This document shows positions 17,238 to 26,020 of a DNA stretch of 64,000 nucleotides, piece by piece. How positions within the stretch are numbered: the stretch's first letter is position 1; each line of letters starts with the position of its first letter. Below the pieces are notes generated by a model. That model did not search any database. It worked only from the letters and a program-made list of their open reading frames with translations, and was not told the origin of the DNA. Position numbers and translations under genes: made by a program. The DNA is from Lapidilactobacillus mulanensis (GTDB lineage Bacteria; Bacillota; Bacilli; Lactobacillales; Lactobacillaceae): NCBI RefSeq assembly GCF_003946215.1, contig NZ_RHOW01000002.1, forward strand, positions 36,097-100,096. The letters are read 5' to 3'.

Positions 17238-18011
17238 TTAAATATAATGTATGGTCAACTCTCCTACCTTCAAATTGCCGACTAGATATACTTTGGGTCC
17301 AGTTTTGGATGAGTGGCCATTTTCACTGATGTCGACAATAAACGAATCTAGTTGTTCCTGAATATCCCAGGCTTCGGGAATATAAAGATCAATCTGACCA
17401 ACATTGCCATTGACTTCAATTGCGGCGTGATCGCCAACAATTTTAGCACCGTCGAAATAAACTTTGACTTCACCGACGGTCATGTTAATAACGGCCTGCT
17501 GGAAATTTTCTGATTGAATATAGCGAACGGCGCTACCCATTCTGACATTAACTTCGACGGTCGATTCGTGATCGGTCGTCGTGTTTTCACTGGAATCATC
17601 CGCGTCATCGTCTCGACCAATAATGATATTGTGGTGGCCAGGGCCTTTATCGCTGTTATAAATAATATGTGCGTGGTGACGATGATGCTTGCGTTTCAAC
17701 GGTTGAAAAACCAACGATAGGCCGATGCTCAATAACAACGCCACGCCTAAGACTGTCCAAGGAACCAAGCTGGTAATCCCCAACGGTTTGGCATACAACA
17801 TGCTCATAAATGCCAGGCTGAAAATCGCGCCGGTGAAACTCCACTCGGCTAAACTTTTGACTGCCGCCGCAGCTAATACAAAGGTGAAAACTAGCGTCCA
17901 AAAGCTCAAGTGATAACTGAACCAGCCCATTTTACTAGCGACTAAGATCACCGCACAGGCTAAGAAAAATAATCCCCAGAACCAGTGTCCCCATTTTGTT
18001 TTCGTATTCAT
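17238..18011 (-). CDS. LiaF-like membrane protein with DUF2154-type C-terminal domain
   Basis: A 257-residue protein. The N-terminus has four membrane helices (about residues 8-105), followed by a His-rich basic segment (KRKHHRHHAHI) and an acidic stretch. The C-terminal domain (VRMGSAVRYIQSENFQQAV ... LYIPEAWDI) looks like the beta-rich LiaF/VraT domain. LiaF-type proteins restrain cell-envelope stress signalling. Here the partner is a LytTR regulator instead of LiaRS: the start overlaps the LytTR stop by 4 bases. Confidence 0.75.
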   Translation of the reverse strand: MNTKTKWGHWFWGLFFLACAVILVASKMGWFSYHLSFWTLVFTFVLAAAAVKSLAEWSFTGAIFSLAFMSMLYAKPLGITSLVPWTVLGVALLLSIGLSLVFQPLKRKHHRHHAHIIYNSDKGPGHHNIIIGRDDDADDSSENTTTDHESTVEVNVRMGSAVRYIQSENFQQAVINMTVGEVKVYFDGAKIVGDHAAIEVNGNVGQIDLYIPEAWDIQEQLDSFIVDISENGHSSKTGPKVYLVGNLKVGELTIHYI

Positions 18012-18466
18012 TTTAATAACCTCATTTCATTTAAACGCTCTTGTAATTGCTTGTAATAACGACGCGATGCATAAACTTCCTTATGCGAATCGTAGAAAGA
18101 AATCAAACAGTTAGAAATCGATTTGTTCAACGCATTGATCTGATTTAAATTCACGATCGTCGATTTGGCCACCTGCATAAAATAAGCCGGTAATTTCGTG
18201 GCGATTTCGTAAAGTCGCTCTTTACTAGTATAAATATCGTCAGCCGTATGAATTTGTAACTGCCGATTCTCTGTCTCAATGAACAGGATCGACTCCGGCT
18301 TGAGAAAATACTCGGTCGAATTTTTGAAGCCAGACAAAGTTTCATTACTCAGAGGCGTGTTGGCTAAAAGTTGTTTGATTTTTTCGATGTTGGGATCATC
18401 GCCGGCCGTGCGAATGACCACTTCTGGTTGCTGCAAGTGTTCATCGATTTCAACCCGAACTTTCAT
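18008..18466 (-). CDS. LytTR-domain DNA-binding regulator
   Basis: A 152-residue protein without receiver domain. The C-terminal half is a LytTR DNA-binding domain: ILFIETENRQLQIHTADD, YEIATKLPAYFMQVAKSTIVNLNQI, and EVYASRRYYKQLQERL. Such short regulators usually pair with a small membrane protein that controls them; here that is the LiaF-like gene 3' of it. The GAAAGGAGCG ribosome site precedes the ATG. Confidence 0.85.
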   Translation of the reverse strand: MKVRVEIDEHLQQPEVVIRTAGDDPNIEKIKQLLANTPLSNETLSGFKNSTEYFLKPESILFIETENRQLQIHTADDIYTSKERLYEIATKLPAYFMQVAKSTIVNLNQINALNKSISNCLISFYDSHKEVYASRRYYKQLQERLNEMRLLK

Positions 18467-18651
18467 TTGCCATCGCTCCTTTCCTGAATAATATCCACCG
18501 CATGAATCGATTTAGCACGTCGAGACATGCACTGTTCCTGTGGCTTGTCATTATTACACTACATTTACTCGAAGAGCGCTATGCTTTTCGCATAAGCGGT
18601 TAAAATTGGCGCGCAAGTGGTTAACCAAAGATACTTTAGGATCAGTGACAA

Positions 18652-18703
18652 CAAAAAACTCAGCCCCTTAGCAAGTGTGTAGCCTGCTAAGGAGCTGAGT
18701 TTG
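18652..18703 (-). terminator. Terminator after the ABC exporter operon
   Basis: Stem ACTCAGC-CTTAGCA / TGCTAAG-GCTGAGT with a T run on the minus strand. Confidence 0.8.
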
Positions 18704-18710
18704 AGTTTAC

Positions 18711-19370
18711 TTATTTTTCTAACGCGAATTCATGATGAGCCAATCGATATGAATGATCACATACCGCGGCAACATCTGGTTCGTGAGTAACGATAATCAC
18801 GCAGCGATCTTGTTCGTGAGCAATTTTTTGGAAGAGTTGGATCACTTCTTGCGTGTTGTCTTCATCCAAGTTACCAGTCGGTTCGTCGGCAACAACGAGT
18901 TTCGCATCACAACACATGGTGCGGGCGATGGCGACACGCTGTTGCTGGCCACCAGATAAACGCTGAACGTTTTTGGTCATTTGCTCATCTGTCAGTCCGA
19001 GTTTTTGCAACATGCCTCGCGCGTAATTCTTATCACCTTCATGGCTGGATTTGGTCACTGCCATGGCCGTCAGGAGATTATTCAGTGGCGACATATAAGT
19101 GAGTAGGTTATACGATTGGAAGACGATAGAGACGTGTTTTTGGCGATATTTGGTCAAGCCAATGTGACTGAGCGACTGACCGTCAAGAATGATCTCGCCG
19201 GCTTTCGGTTTGTCCAATCCAGAAATCAATGATAAAAGTGTTGTTTTCCCAGAACCGCTTTGACCAACGATCGCATAAGACTGACCGGTTTCAAATTTTA
19301 AATTGACGTCTTCGAAGAGGCTATTGTCCTGGATGTCATACCAATAACCGATATTTTTAAGTTCGAGCAT
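18711..19370 (-). CDS. ABC transporter ATP-binding protein (MacB/LolD type)
   Basis: A 219-residue ATPase: Walker A GQSGSGKTT, Q-loop VFQSYNLLTYM, signature LSGGQQQR, Walker B LVVADEPTGNLD. It pairs with the FtsX-type permease 14 bases upstream. MacB-type systems move peptides or act mechanically in the envelope. Together with the adjacent LytTR/LiaF-like pair it suggests an envelope-stress or antimicrobial-peptide module, which is inference from position. Confidence 0.85.
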   Translation of the reverse strand: MLELKNIGYWYDIQDNSLFEDVNLKFETGQSYAIVGQSGSGKTTLLSLISGLDKPKAGEIILDGQSLSHIGLTKYRQKHVSIVFQSYNLLTYMSPLNNLLTAMAVTKSSHEGDKNYARGMLQKLGLTDEQMTKNVQRLSGGQQQRVAIARTMCCDAKLVVADEPTGNLDEDNTQEVIQLFQKIAHEQDRCVIIVTHEPDVAAVCDHSYRLAHHEFALEK

Positions 19371-19384
19371 ATTTAATGACCTCC

Positions 19385-20875
19385 TTAGTCAATGAGTACT
19401 TTTCTAGGTGATAGGCGTAGAATTCCGACCGAAGCTAGTGTGATGGACACAAAGATGATTGCTAATCCAAAGCCACCTAATTCAGCGAGATTCGTCGGCG
19501 TGACTTGAACATCGAGCTCGGTCTTGTCCGTGCTACTATCCATGAAGCTAGCGCCACCGCGACCAGTTGAACCGCTCGGAGCGTTGCCACTTGGTGCTTG
19601 GCCACCGCCACCCATCTGACCACTAGGGCCATTGCTCGTCGATTGAACTGTCGTTGCCGTTGAAGACGTTTGTTGAGAAACAAGCTGTTCACCTAACTTA
19701 TTACCAACGAATGTACCGCCAGCACCAGCAATTCCCATCGCGACGATCAGAACTAAGAACATCTCAACGAAGAATTGGGCGATAATTTTAGCACGAGATT
19801 CACCTAATGAAAGTAAAACACCAATTTCGTAGCGGCGTTCGCGGATCATTAAGATGATAATCAAGGCCAGGATGATTGTCCCAGCAATCGCCACTAACCA
19901 AACAATTTTATCGGCGAATGATTTAATATTCGTCATTGAAGCTTTAACACTCTGATAACTCGCATCGTTAGCAGAAAGTGAATATTTCGACGTGCTGATC
20001 AATTTCGTTCCGGCTTTTTTAACCGAATTAACTTTCGCAGGATCACTCACGTTAAAAGTGACAGAGTCAGCCGTGTTCTTATATTTGGTACCTTTGATCG
20101 TATTTGCGAGTGTATAAGAACTGTAAACTGTATTCGATGGATCCGTTGCGCCAGGACCCATTTGTGTTGAGCCACTTGTTGAAGGCGCCTTGTAAATACC
20201 GACGATCTTCAACTTGTAAGACTTGCTGCCAGAAACAGATTTAACGGTAACCGTATCGCCAACACTGAGGCTTTCTTGCTTCGCCAATTCAGATTCGACG
20301 ATAATATTATTAGAGTTTGCATCCGACGCTTTGATCCCACGACCCTTAGTGATTTTGTAACCACCAGAAGTAAAATTAGTTGTCAAGGCCGTCGTCGAAA
20401 CACCGGTAACGGCAATATCGCCTTGGCTAGATGTCATCTTACTGTCACTGCCGCCAGGTCCACCCTGATCTGCAGAAACAGAAGATGAAGTCGACGTGGA
20501 AATGGCGTCGAAGCTAGACGCATTGACAGATGTGGAAGCCGTCAAATTGTAATTTTTAACATTTGATAAACTAGCAATTTGCTTAACATCCGCCAACTTG
20601 ACCGGTGTCAATGATAATGAAGGCTTCGTTGGTTTGCTCGTCGAATCGCTTCTTGAAGATTTACGCATACTTTTGAAAGCCGCATCGCGATTAGCCGACA
20701 ACGTCAAAGTCGCCCCGACACTCTTCTTAGCGTTACTAGTCGCCGCATCCGCCGCATTGCGGATCAACAACCCCGCTAATACAAATAAAAGAATGGCAGA
20801 AGTCACCAAGATCAACAAAATTGTACGACCTTTCTTGGCAATTAAATTAAGCCAAGCACGTTTGAAAAAATTCAT
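19385..20875 (-). CDS. ABC transporter permease, FtsX/MacB type
   Basis: A 496-residue permease with one N-terminal membrane helix (about 17-40), a large extracytoplasmic domain very rich in Ser/Thr/Lys (about 45-320), then three C-terminal helices of the FtsX domain with the MIRERRYEIGVLLSLGESRAKI motif. A low-complexity Ser/Gly/Gln loop (QMGGGGQAPSGNAPSG, about residues 415-435) sits between the last helices. AGGAGGTATTC precedes the ATG. Palindromes P2 and P3 lie directly upstream. Confidence 0.85.
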   Translation of the reverse strand: MNFFKRAWLNLIAKKGRTILLILVTSAILLFVLAGLLIRNAADAATSNAKKSVGATLTLSANRDAAFKSMRKSSRSDSTSKPTKPSLSLTPVKLADVKQIASLSNVKNYNLTASTSVNASSFDAISTSTSSSVSADQGGPGGSDSKMTSSQGDIAVTGVSTTALTTNFTSGGYKITKGRGIKASDANSNNIIVESELAKQESLSVGDTVTVKSVSGSKSYKLKIVGIYKAPSTSGSTQMGPGATDPSNTVYSSYTLANTIKGTKYKNTADSVTFNVSDPAKVNSVKKAGTKLISTSKYSLSANDASYQSVKASMTNIKSFADKIVWLVAIAGTIILALIIILMIRERRYEIGVLLSLGESRAKIIAQFFVEMFLVLIVAMGIAGAGGTFVGNKLGEQLVSQQTSSTATTVQSTSNGPSGQMGGGGQAPSGNAPSGSTGRGGASFMDSSTDKTELDVQVTPTNLAELGGFGLAIIFVSITLASVGILRLSPRKVLID

Positions 20876-20896
20876 AGAATACCTCCTAATAAAATA

Positions 20897-21022
20897 AGTT
20901 GTGAGCCATCACGGGTTGAAATCAATGGCTAAGTCGACAATAACTAAAATCTTGGTCTTAAGATTTAAGTTATTGTCACTTAGACAGTGATTTCAGTGAT
21001 GCGAACACGTTTATGTTGTGAG
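20897..21022. repeat. Long palindromic element P2
   Basis: Inverted near-copy of P1 (17107-17235), about 126 bases, starting 21 bases upstream of the permease start. Internal pairing is kept despite base changes between the copies. Confidence 0.8.
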
Positions 21023-21035
21023 AGCTGACGGTTGG

Positions 21036-21107
21036 CTGCGTAGAATAAGTTCAGAAACAACTTAATTCGGTTTTTGAATTCAGTTGTTTCTAACTTATTC
21101 ATAGCAG
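21036..21107. repeat. Near-perfect palindrome P3
   Basis: A 72-base hairpin with arms of about 32 bases (CTGC-GAATAAGTT-AGAAACAACT-AATTC and complement) and a 7-base loop. It is unrelated in sequence to P1/P2 and stands next to P2. It lies in the 860-base gap between the permease and the glucosidase. 21108-21485 of that gap holds two further weaker hairpins (about 21217-21245 and 21250-21280) and no gene I recognise. Confidence 0.75.
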
Positions 21108-21485
21108 ACAGTCAGATCGAGCACGATTATGTTGTGTTAAAAAGCCAACGCCATATTTAAGTCTGTCCATTTCGTTTGAGTGTCAATATTTTCTGCCACC
21201 ACCTATGCGTCATTTGTTAACGTTACTAACGATAAACAAAAAAAGCGACAAATTGATGTCTCACATTTGTGCTTTTCAGGTAATTAAAATGAATTTTTTG
21301 TGTCTTCATCGCGTTTTGCCGGGATTAACCGATAATCATCCACACAAATGCAGCTGATCAATTCGAAAAATCACCCAAATCAGTAAATACTCAAAAAGTT
21401 GTAACGTTATATCGGTCGTTGGTCTGATTTTGATTTGCTTAAGGCTTTCGTCAAACTTTCTTCACATTTATCAGTTATATTGTAC

Positions 21486-21557
21486 TCATAGCCAAAAAGG
21501 AATTACCCCTCCTTGGCGGCTAGCCCATAGTAATGACCCCAACTTTTTCATTTTCAT
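21486..21557 (-). CDS. Candidate 23-residue peptide gene
   Basis: ATG preceded by a strong GGAGGAGTAAGA site, encoding MKMKKLGSLLWASRQ and a tail GGVIPFWL, then TGA. Upstream, GTAGAG/CTCTAC forms a small hairpin containing a second AGGAGG-like run. A plus-strand terminator at 21620-21652 would end an RNA antisense to the whole ORF. I do not recognise the peptide. It could be a signalling peptide, a leader peptide or a type I toxin, or chance. Confidence 0.35.
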   Translation of the reverse strand: MKMKKLGSLLWASRQGGVIPFWL

Positions 21558-21619
21558 TCTTACTCCTCCAAAGACAAGAATGATGTAGAGACCTCCTCTA
21601 CAAAACCCTATATATACTG

Positions 21620-21652
21620 AAAACCCACCAGTTGCCCGCTGGTGGGTTTTTG
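21620..21652 (+). terminator. Strong hairpin terminator
   Basis: Stem AAACCCACCAG/CTGGTGGGTTT followed by TT on the plus strand. No plus-strand gene precedes it, so it may end an unannotated RNA overlapping 21486-21601. Confidence 0.7.
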
Positions 21653-21674
21653 CGTTGTAAATATTGTCTGGACT

Positions 21675-21723
21675 AAAAAATCCACCACCTAAGTTAAATA
21701 TGCATTAGGCGGTGGATTTTTAT
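21675..21723. terminator. Terminator of the GH13 glucosidase gene
   Basis: Stem AAATCCACC/GGTGGATTT with A/T runs on both sides, 15 bases after the stop. Confidence 0.75.
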
Positions 21724-21737
21724 GATGTGCATTCTAA

Positions 21738-23429
21738 TTAAACTTCAAATACCGAGCGTTGTTGATCAACACTTCTGTTCTGATAGATATAGGCTTTCGT
21801 TTCATAAGGGCGGATCGTCGTCCCTTGATCATCCTTATAATTCGAAATTAACGTATCATGGATCTTGCCCAATTCAGGTAAGTCACAAGTTACGGTGTCG
21901 GCGCTAAAATTGCTGACTACTAACAATGTCTGCTTAGTATCACTACGCTTGTACGCCCAAATACGTTCATCATTTGGCAGTAACAATGAATAATTACCAT
22001 AAACGATCACTGGGAATTGATGACGCAACCCATTAATACGTTGATAGAAATAATAAATTGAATTGACATCTTCCAAAGATTTCTCTGCATTAACAGTCTG
22101 ATAATTCGAATTAACCGCGATCCATGGATCAACACCCTCATCAGTAAAACCAGCATTGATCGAATCATCCCACTGCATCGGTGTCCGTGCATTATCACGA
22201 GACATCTTATGAGCGGCTTCGATAAATTCCTGATTACTTAATACGTGCTTCTCCTCAACCAGTTCGCGATAAGCATTGACTGCTTCAATATCGCGATAAT
22301 CAGAAATAGAATTGAAATCATAATCATTGGTCATTCCGAGTTCTTCACCTTGATAAATATAAGGTGTGCCTTGCATGAAGTGCAGTGTTGCAGCTAACAT
22401 CTTTGCAGACAAGACGCGATATTCTTCAGTCGTATCATTCCCAAAACGAGAAACAACACGTGGTTGATCGTGATTATTCCAATAAAGTGAATTCCAAGCC
22501 TTACCATGTAATTCAACTTGCCACTTACTCATGATTTTCTTCAATTCAGAAAGTTTAAAGGCTTTTGGCCGCCACTTACCTAATTCAGGATCTTGATCGA
22601 CACCCATATGTTCGAATTGAAAAACCATATCGAGTTCTTTACGATCAAATCCGGCATAGTTGACAGCATCATAAGGTTGGACATCTGGTGTTTCACCAAC
22701 CGTTATAACGTCGCTATATTTTGCCATGACTTCGCGGTTCATTTCTTGCAGATACTGATGAACATATGGGCCATTGGGAACCTGACCACCTGCTTCAAGA
22801 TCGATCGGCTTAGAAATCATGTTGATGACATCCATGCGGAAACCATCGACACCCTTGTCTAACCACCAAGTCATCATTTTATAAATCGAAGTACGCATAT
22901 CTGGATTCGTCCAGTTTAAGTCAGGCTGTTTCTTAGAAAATAGATGCAAATAATATTGTCCAGTTGCCTCATCTAGCTGCCAAGCTGGGCCACTGAAAGA
23001 AGACTGCCAGTCATTTGGTTCGTGTCCGTCAACCGGATCATGCCAAATATAGTAGTCTCGATATTTATTATCCCGACTCTTCCGACTCTCAGCAAACCAA
23101 CGGTGCTCATCAGATGTATGATTGACCACTAAGTCCATCATGATCTTCAAGCCACGATGATGCGCCTTGTCCAATAACTCTTCGAAATCAGCCATCGTTC
23201 CAAAGTCGCCCATAATCTTCTGATAGTCCGAAATGTCGTAACCATTATCATCATTTGGTGATTGATAGATTGGATTTAACCAGATCACATCAACGCCTAA
23301 CGTTTTAATATAATCAAGATGCTTGATCACACCTTGCAAGTCGCCGATCCCATCACGATTCGTATCTTGAAAACTCCGGGGGTAGACTTGATAGACAACA
23401 GCCTCTTGCCACCAATGCTTTTTCATCAT
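21738..23429 (-). CDS. GH13 alpha-glucosidase (oligo-1,6-glucosidase / dextran glucosidase type)
   Basis: A 563-residue cytosolic glycosidase. GH13 regions are visible: MDLVVNHTSDEH (I), GFRMDVINMISK with the nucleophile Asp (II), TVGETPDV with the acid Glu (III), and NNHDQPRVV with the third Asp (IV). Val directly after the nucleophile is typical of enzymes cutting alpha-1,6 bonds (isomaltose, panose) rather than maltose. QPDLNWTNPDMR is also common in this subgroup. GGAGGTATC precedes the ATG. No transporter is next to it. Length is normal. Confidence 0.88.
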   Translation of the reverse strand: MMKKHWWQEAVVYQVYPRSFQDTNRDGIGDLQGVIKHLDYIKTLGVDVIWLNPIYQSPNDDNGYDISDYQKIMGDFGTMADFEELLDKAHHRGLKIMMDLVVNHTSDEHRWFAESRKSRDNKYRDYYIWHDPVDGHEPNDWQSSFSGPAWQLDEATGQYYLHLFSKKQPDLNWTNPDMRTSIYKMMTWWLDKGVDGFRMDVINMISKPIDLEAGGQVPNGPYVHQYLQEMNREVMAKYSDVITVGETPDVQPYDAVNYAGFDRKELDMVFQFEHMGVDQDPELGKWRPKAFKLSELKKIMSKWQVELHGKAWNSLYWNNHDQPRVVSRFGNDTTEEYRVLSAKMLAATLHFMQGTPYIYQGEELGMTNDYDFNSISDYRDIEAVNAYRELVEEKHVLSNQEFIEAAHKMSRDNARTPMQWDDSINAGFTDEGVDPWIAVNSNYQTVNAEKSLEDVNSIYYFYQRINGLRHQFPVIVYGNYSLLLPNDERIWAYKRSDTKQTLLVVSNFSADTVTCDLPELGKIHDTLISNYKDDQGTTIRPYETKAYIYQNRSVDQQRSVFEV

Positions 23430-23567
23430 GATACCTCCAACTATTAATTAACTTAAGATTAGTTGAATTTCACGCGGTTTGCAAGCAAGAGATGCATTTT
23501 TTTGATAATAAAATTAATCGCTCTCATTTTTTTGCCATTTTTCGTCTACTGAAATGACTTGTTGCGC

Positions 23568-23945
23568 TTACAAGTTACTAATTACTTCATCAAAACCCAA
23601 GCTATCGTGGATTACCTGCGCCACTTTCATGAAATCCGCCGCACTCGCTTGTTCGATATATTGGATTTCACGCTGTGCGGATATAAAATCGATCGTCCGA
23701 AACTGGAGCGCCACAATTTGGCCTGATAACTGATGTGCGTGCAGATCAATAAAACCCGGTGAATTTCGTATTGTACTTGTGATCGGACAAATCGCCACAT
23801 ATCCGGTTTGTGCATTGAATGTTGTCGCACTAATGACTAACGCCGGCCGTCTCTTCCGAATCTCACGACCAACGGATGGGTCAAAATTAACAGACACCAA
23901 ATCACGTTGATGCGGTGTATAGCCGTGAAAATGATATGGATTCAT
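23568..23945 (-). CDS. MazF/PemK-family mRNA interferase toxin
   Basis: A 125-residue toxin of a type II system. GDLV-like opening RDLVSVNFDPSVGREIRKRRPALVIS, then TGYVAICPITSTIRN, match the MazF/PemK fold with the conserved Arg and Thr/Ser active-site region. MazF-type toxins cut mRNA at short motifs. Its ATG overlaps the last base of the antitoxin stop, so the pair is coupled. Confidence 0.88.
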   Translation of the reverse strand: MNPYHFHGYTPHQRDLVSVNFDPSVGREIRKRRPALVISATTFNAQTGYVAICPITSTIRNSPGFIDLHAHQLSGQIVALQFRTIDFISAQREIQYIEQASAADFMKVAQVIHDSLGFDEVISNL

Positions 23946-24157
23946 TAAACGTCCTCTCTATCCGTAGAACTGCCGGATAAATAATCTGTTTCAGGACGTA
24001 AATCTTTGTTACCACCCTTGAAGATATTTTTTCTTTTTGGCGTAAATACCAAGCTGCCATCAGACTCTTTCATCACCATGTACTCTGTCCCTTCCACCAC
24101 ATTTAATTTCGTTGGGATACTTAACACTAAGGTATTACCCTGTTTTCTCGCTTTCAT
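23945..24157 (-). CDS. MazE/PemI-like antitoxin (AbrB fold)
   Basis: A 70-residue protein. The N-terminal AbrB-type half (GNTLVLSIPTKLNVVEGTEYMV) binds DNA and dimerises. The charged C-terminal tail, with LRPETDYLSGSSTDRED, would wrap the toxin. It lies upstream of and overlaps the mazF-like gene. The pair is chromosomal, about 15 kb from the ICE. Confidence 0.85.
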   Translation of the reverse strand: MKARKQGNTLVLSIPTKLNVVEGTEYMVMKESDGSLVFTPKRKNIFKGGNKDLRPETDYLSGSSTDREDV

Positions 24158-24307
24158 ATTCGATCAACCCTTTCGATAATCAAAGAGTAACACCGAGTAA
24201 TTACTTGTGCAATTTTTTAAGCTTCAGATCCAAGTACCTCACGATTAATTTTCGCAATAAAATCTGTTATGATAAACACGTCATTAATTACACTTGGGGG
24301 TTCAATC

Positions 24308-25147
24308 TTGCCAAAACTTAAAAAAAGACTCGATGCATTTAGCGATGCGATCATTGCCATTATTATTACGATCATCGTCCTAGAATTACCGATCAAAGTT
24401 GTGAATGGAACTGTTAACTTTCGACAATTATTTCTGTCTATTGGTATTTATGCCGTCAGTTTTTGTTTCGTTGCCAACATGTGGTATCAACACGCTTTAG
24501 TGTTCGATGAAGTCGACACGATCACCAATCAAGATGTGGTGCGCGATTTGATTTTCCTGATGCTATTATCATTGATGCCAACCTTTACGCGCTTGATGAG
24601 TACCGATCCAATTCGGCCAACCGTCATGTTGTATGGTTTACTCTACTTAATTCTAATCGGCTATTTCCAATTCTTGGCTCATGGTATCTTACGGCAAAAA
24701 TATCAATCGGATGAAGATTTTAGCCGAATTTATAAATCGATCTATGGGCGCAAGAGTAGTCGTTATCTTTACGTCATTATTATCGGATTGATCGTGCTAG
24801 GTTACTTCATTCCTAAAGTCGCCATGATCTTATACATCGCTATTCCAATTTGTTCTTTCCTGCTTAACAGCCAAGAACGCGAAGAGATCAATGACATGAA
24901 CGCCCTACCCGCAGATGGGCGCCAACGTTTCCTAGCAATGCCGGACAGTGACAAGATCCGCTTTGGAAAAATGATTCGTAGTTATCTTGTCAAAAATCGT
25001 AATCGTTCTGCCTTAAATACACCTGATCAGCAACAGGCCTGGCAACAACTGGTTCAGCAAGCGCAGACAGAATTTAATATTTCGGAAGAAGATCTGACCA
25101 AATGGTTCGCCGGTCACCGTCAGCGAATCAATCGTCAAGTCCGGTAA
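24308..25147 (+). CDS. TMEM175-family potassium channel (DUF1211)
   Basis: About 279 residues. The first helix has the hallmark RLDAFSDAIIAIIITIIVLELP with the pore-lining FSD motif. Six membrane helices end near residue 195, followed by a charged cytosolic tail of about 80 residues that is longer than in many bacterial members. I prefer the TTG at 24308 with GGGGGTTC upstream, since the family start begins at the KRLDAFSD segment. Bacterial TMEM175 proteins are tetrameric K+ channels. Confidence 0.85.
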   Translation: MPKLKKRLDAFSDAIIAIIITIIVLELPIKVVNGTVNFRQLFLSIGIYAVSFCFVANMWYQHALVFDEVDTITNQDVVRDLIFLMLLSLMPTFTRLMSTDPIRPTVMLYGLLYLILIGYFQFLAHGILRQKYQSDEDFSRIYKSIYGRKSSRYLYVIIIGLIVLGYFIPKVAMILYIAIPICSFLLNSQEREEINDMNALPADGRQRFLAMPDSDKIRFGKMIRSYLVKNRNRSALNTPDQQQAWQQLVQQAQTEFNISEEDLTKWFAGHRQRINRQVR

Positions 25148-25192
25148 CTGCTGACCGCTACAAAGTGCCCCTCTCATTTTAAATACACGAAA

Positions 25193-25234
25193 AAAATGCA
25201 AATCCCCTAAAATATTAAGGGATTTGCATTTTTT
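25193..25234. terminator. Bidirectional terminator between TMEM175 and azoreductase genes
   Basis: Stem GCAAATCCC/GGGATTTGC with T6 on the plus strand and an A run on the other side. Confidence 0.8.
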
Positions 25235-25249
25235 ATCAAGGAAATTCAA

Positions 25250-25891
25250 TTAGAAGGTGAGTCCTAATTGATCGGCTTTGGCAAAAGCTGCCTCTTGAAT
25301 CTTCGTTGCATTCTGGGGCTCGTGATCCATTCCTTCAACGAATAACGCTTGATAATCAGTCACGCCCATCGTCGCCAGAATCGTTTTAAGATAAGTATCC
25401 CCAATATTTAATTGGCGTAGATCTGGTTGGCCGGGTTCGTTGGCATAAAAGCCACCCGCCGACTGCAAATGCAGTGCTTTTTTATCTTTAAGTAAACCCG
25501 TCGGCGCACCAAACTCATTGTAATAGAACGTGATATGAACTTGCATGACAACATCTAGATAAGATTTCAATTCTGCCGGTAAAAATAGATTATACATCGG
25601 ATTAACAAAGACATATTTGTCGCTGGTCACAAATTCATCGACCCAAACCTGCCGAGCAGTTACAAATTCTTGTTCTTCTGCAGTTAGCTCCGCTTTTCGA
25701 ATCGCTTTATGATAAATCGATAGCGCAACTTCGTCGAATGGAAACTGCGGGATCACGGCTAAATTTCTTTCGACAATCTCATCATCTGGATTGGCACGAC
25801 GATATGCGTCTAGAAAATGTTGCTTCAAAGTGAGACTGTTAGAAAATTGAGCACTCTTGGGATGTGCGGTAATAACCAAAACTTTACTCAT
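25250..25891 (-). CDS. FMN-dependent NAD(P)H azoreductase (AzoR-like)
   Basis: A flavodoxin-like oxidoreductase of about 213 residues: N-terminal FMN-phosphate loop ITAHPKSAQFSNS, FVNPMYNLFLPAELKSYLD in the middle and LHLQSAGGFY at the third flavin contact. These enzymes reduce quinones and azo compounds in the cytosol. Start at 25891, with AAAGGATCC upstream; the reading frame is open 19 codons further without a ribosome site. Stands between a terminator and the SDR gene, transcribed in the same direction. Confidence 0.85.
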   Translation of the reverse strand: MSKVLVITAHPKSAQFSNSLTLKQHFLDAYRRANPDDEIVERNLAVIPQFPFDEVALSIYHKAIRKAELTAEEQEFVTARQVWVDEFVTSDKYVFVNPMYNLFLPAELKSYLDVVMQVHITFYYNEFGAPTGLLKDKKALHLQSAGGFYANEPGQPDLRQLNIGDTYLKTILATMGVTDYQALFVEGMDHEPQNATKIQEAAFAKADQLGLTF

Positions 25892-26020
25892 TAATGGATC
25901 CTTTCCGGGAACTACCCCTTTATATATTTTTTCAAATCGATCGGTCAATAGCTGCGAAAAGCTATTGATTTAATTATAACTTGTTGCGGACCGCACACAA
26001 ACAAGAAACATCGCGCGATA

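Noticed and set aside
23551..23569. Catabolite-repression (cre) site ACTTGT/ACAAGT upstream of the GH13 gene
   Set aside because: Too many mismatches to the cre consensus and it overlaps the end of mazF.
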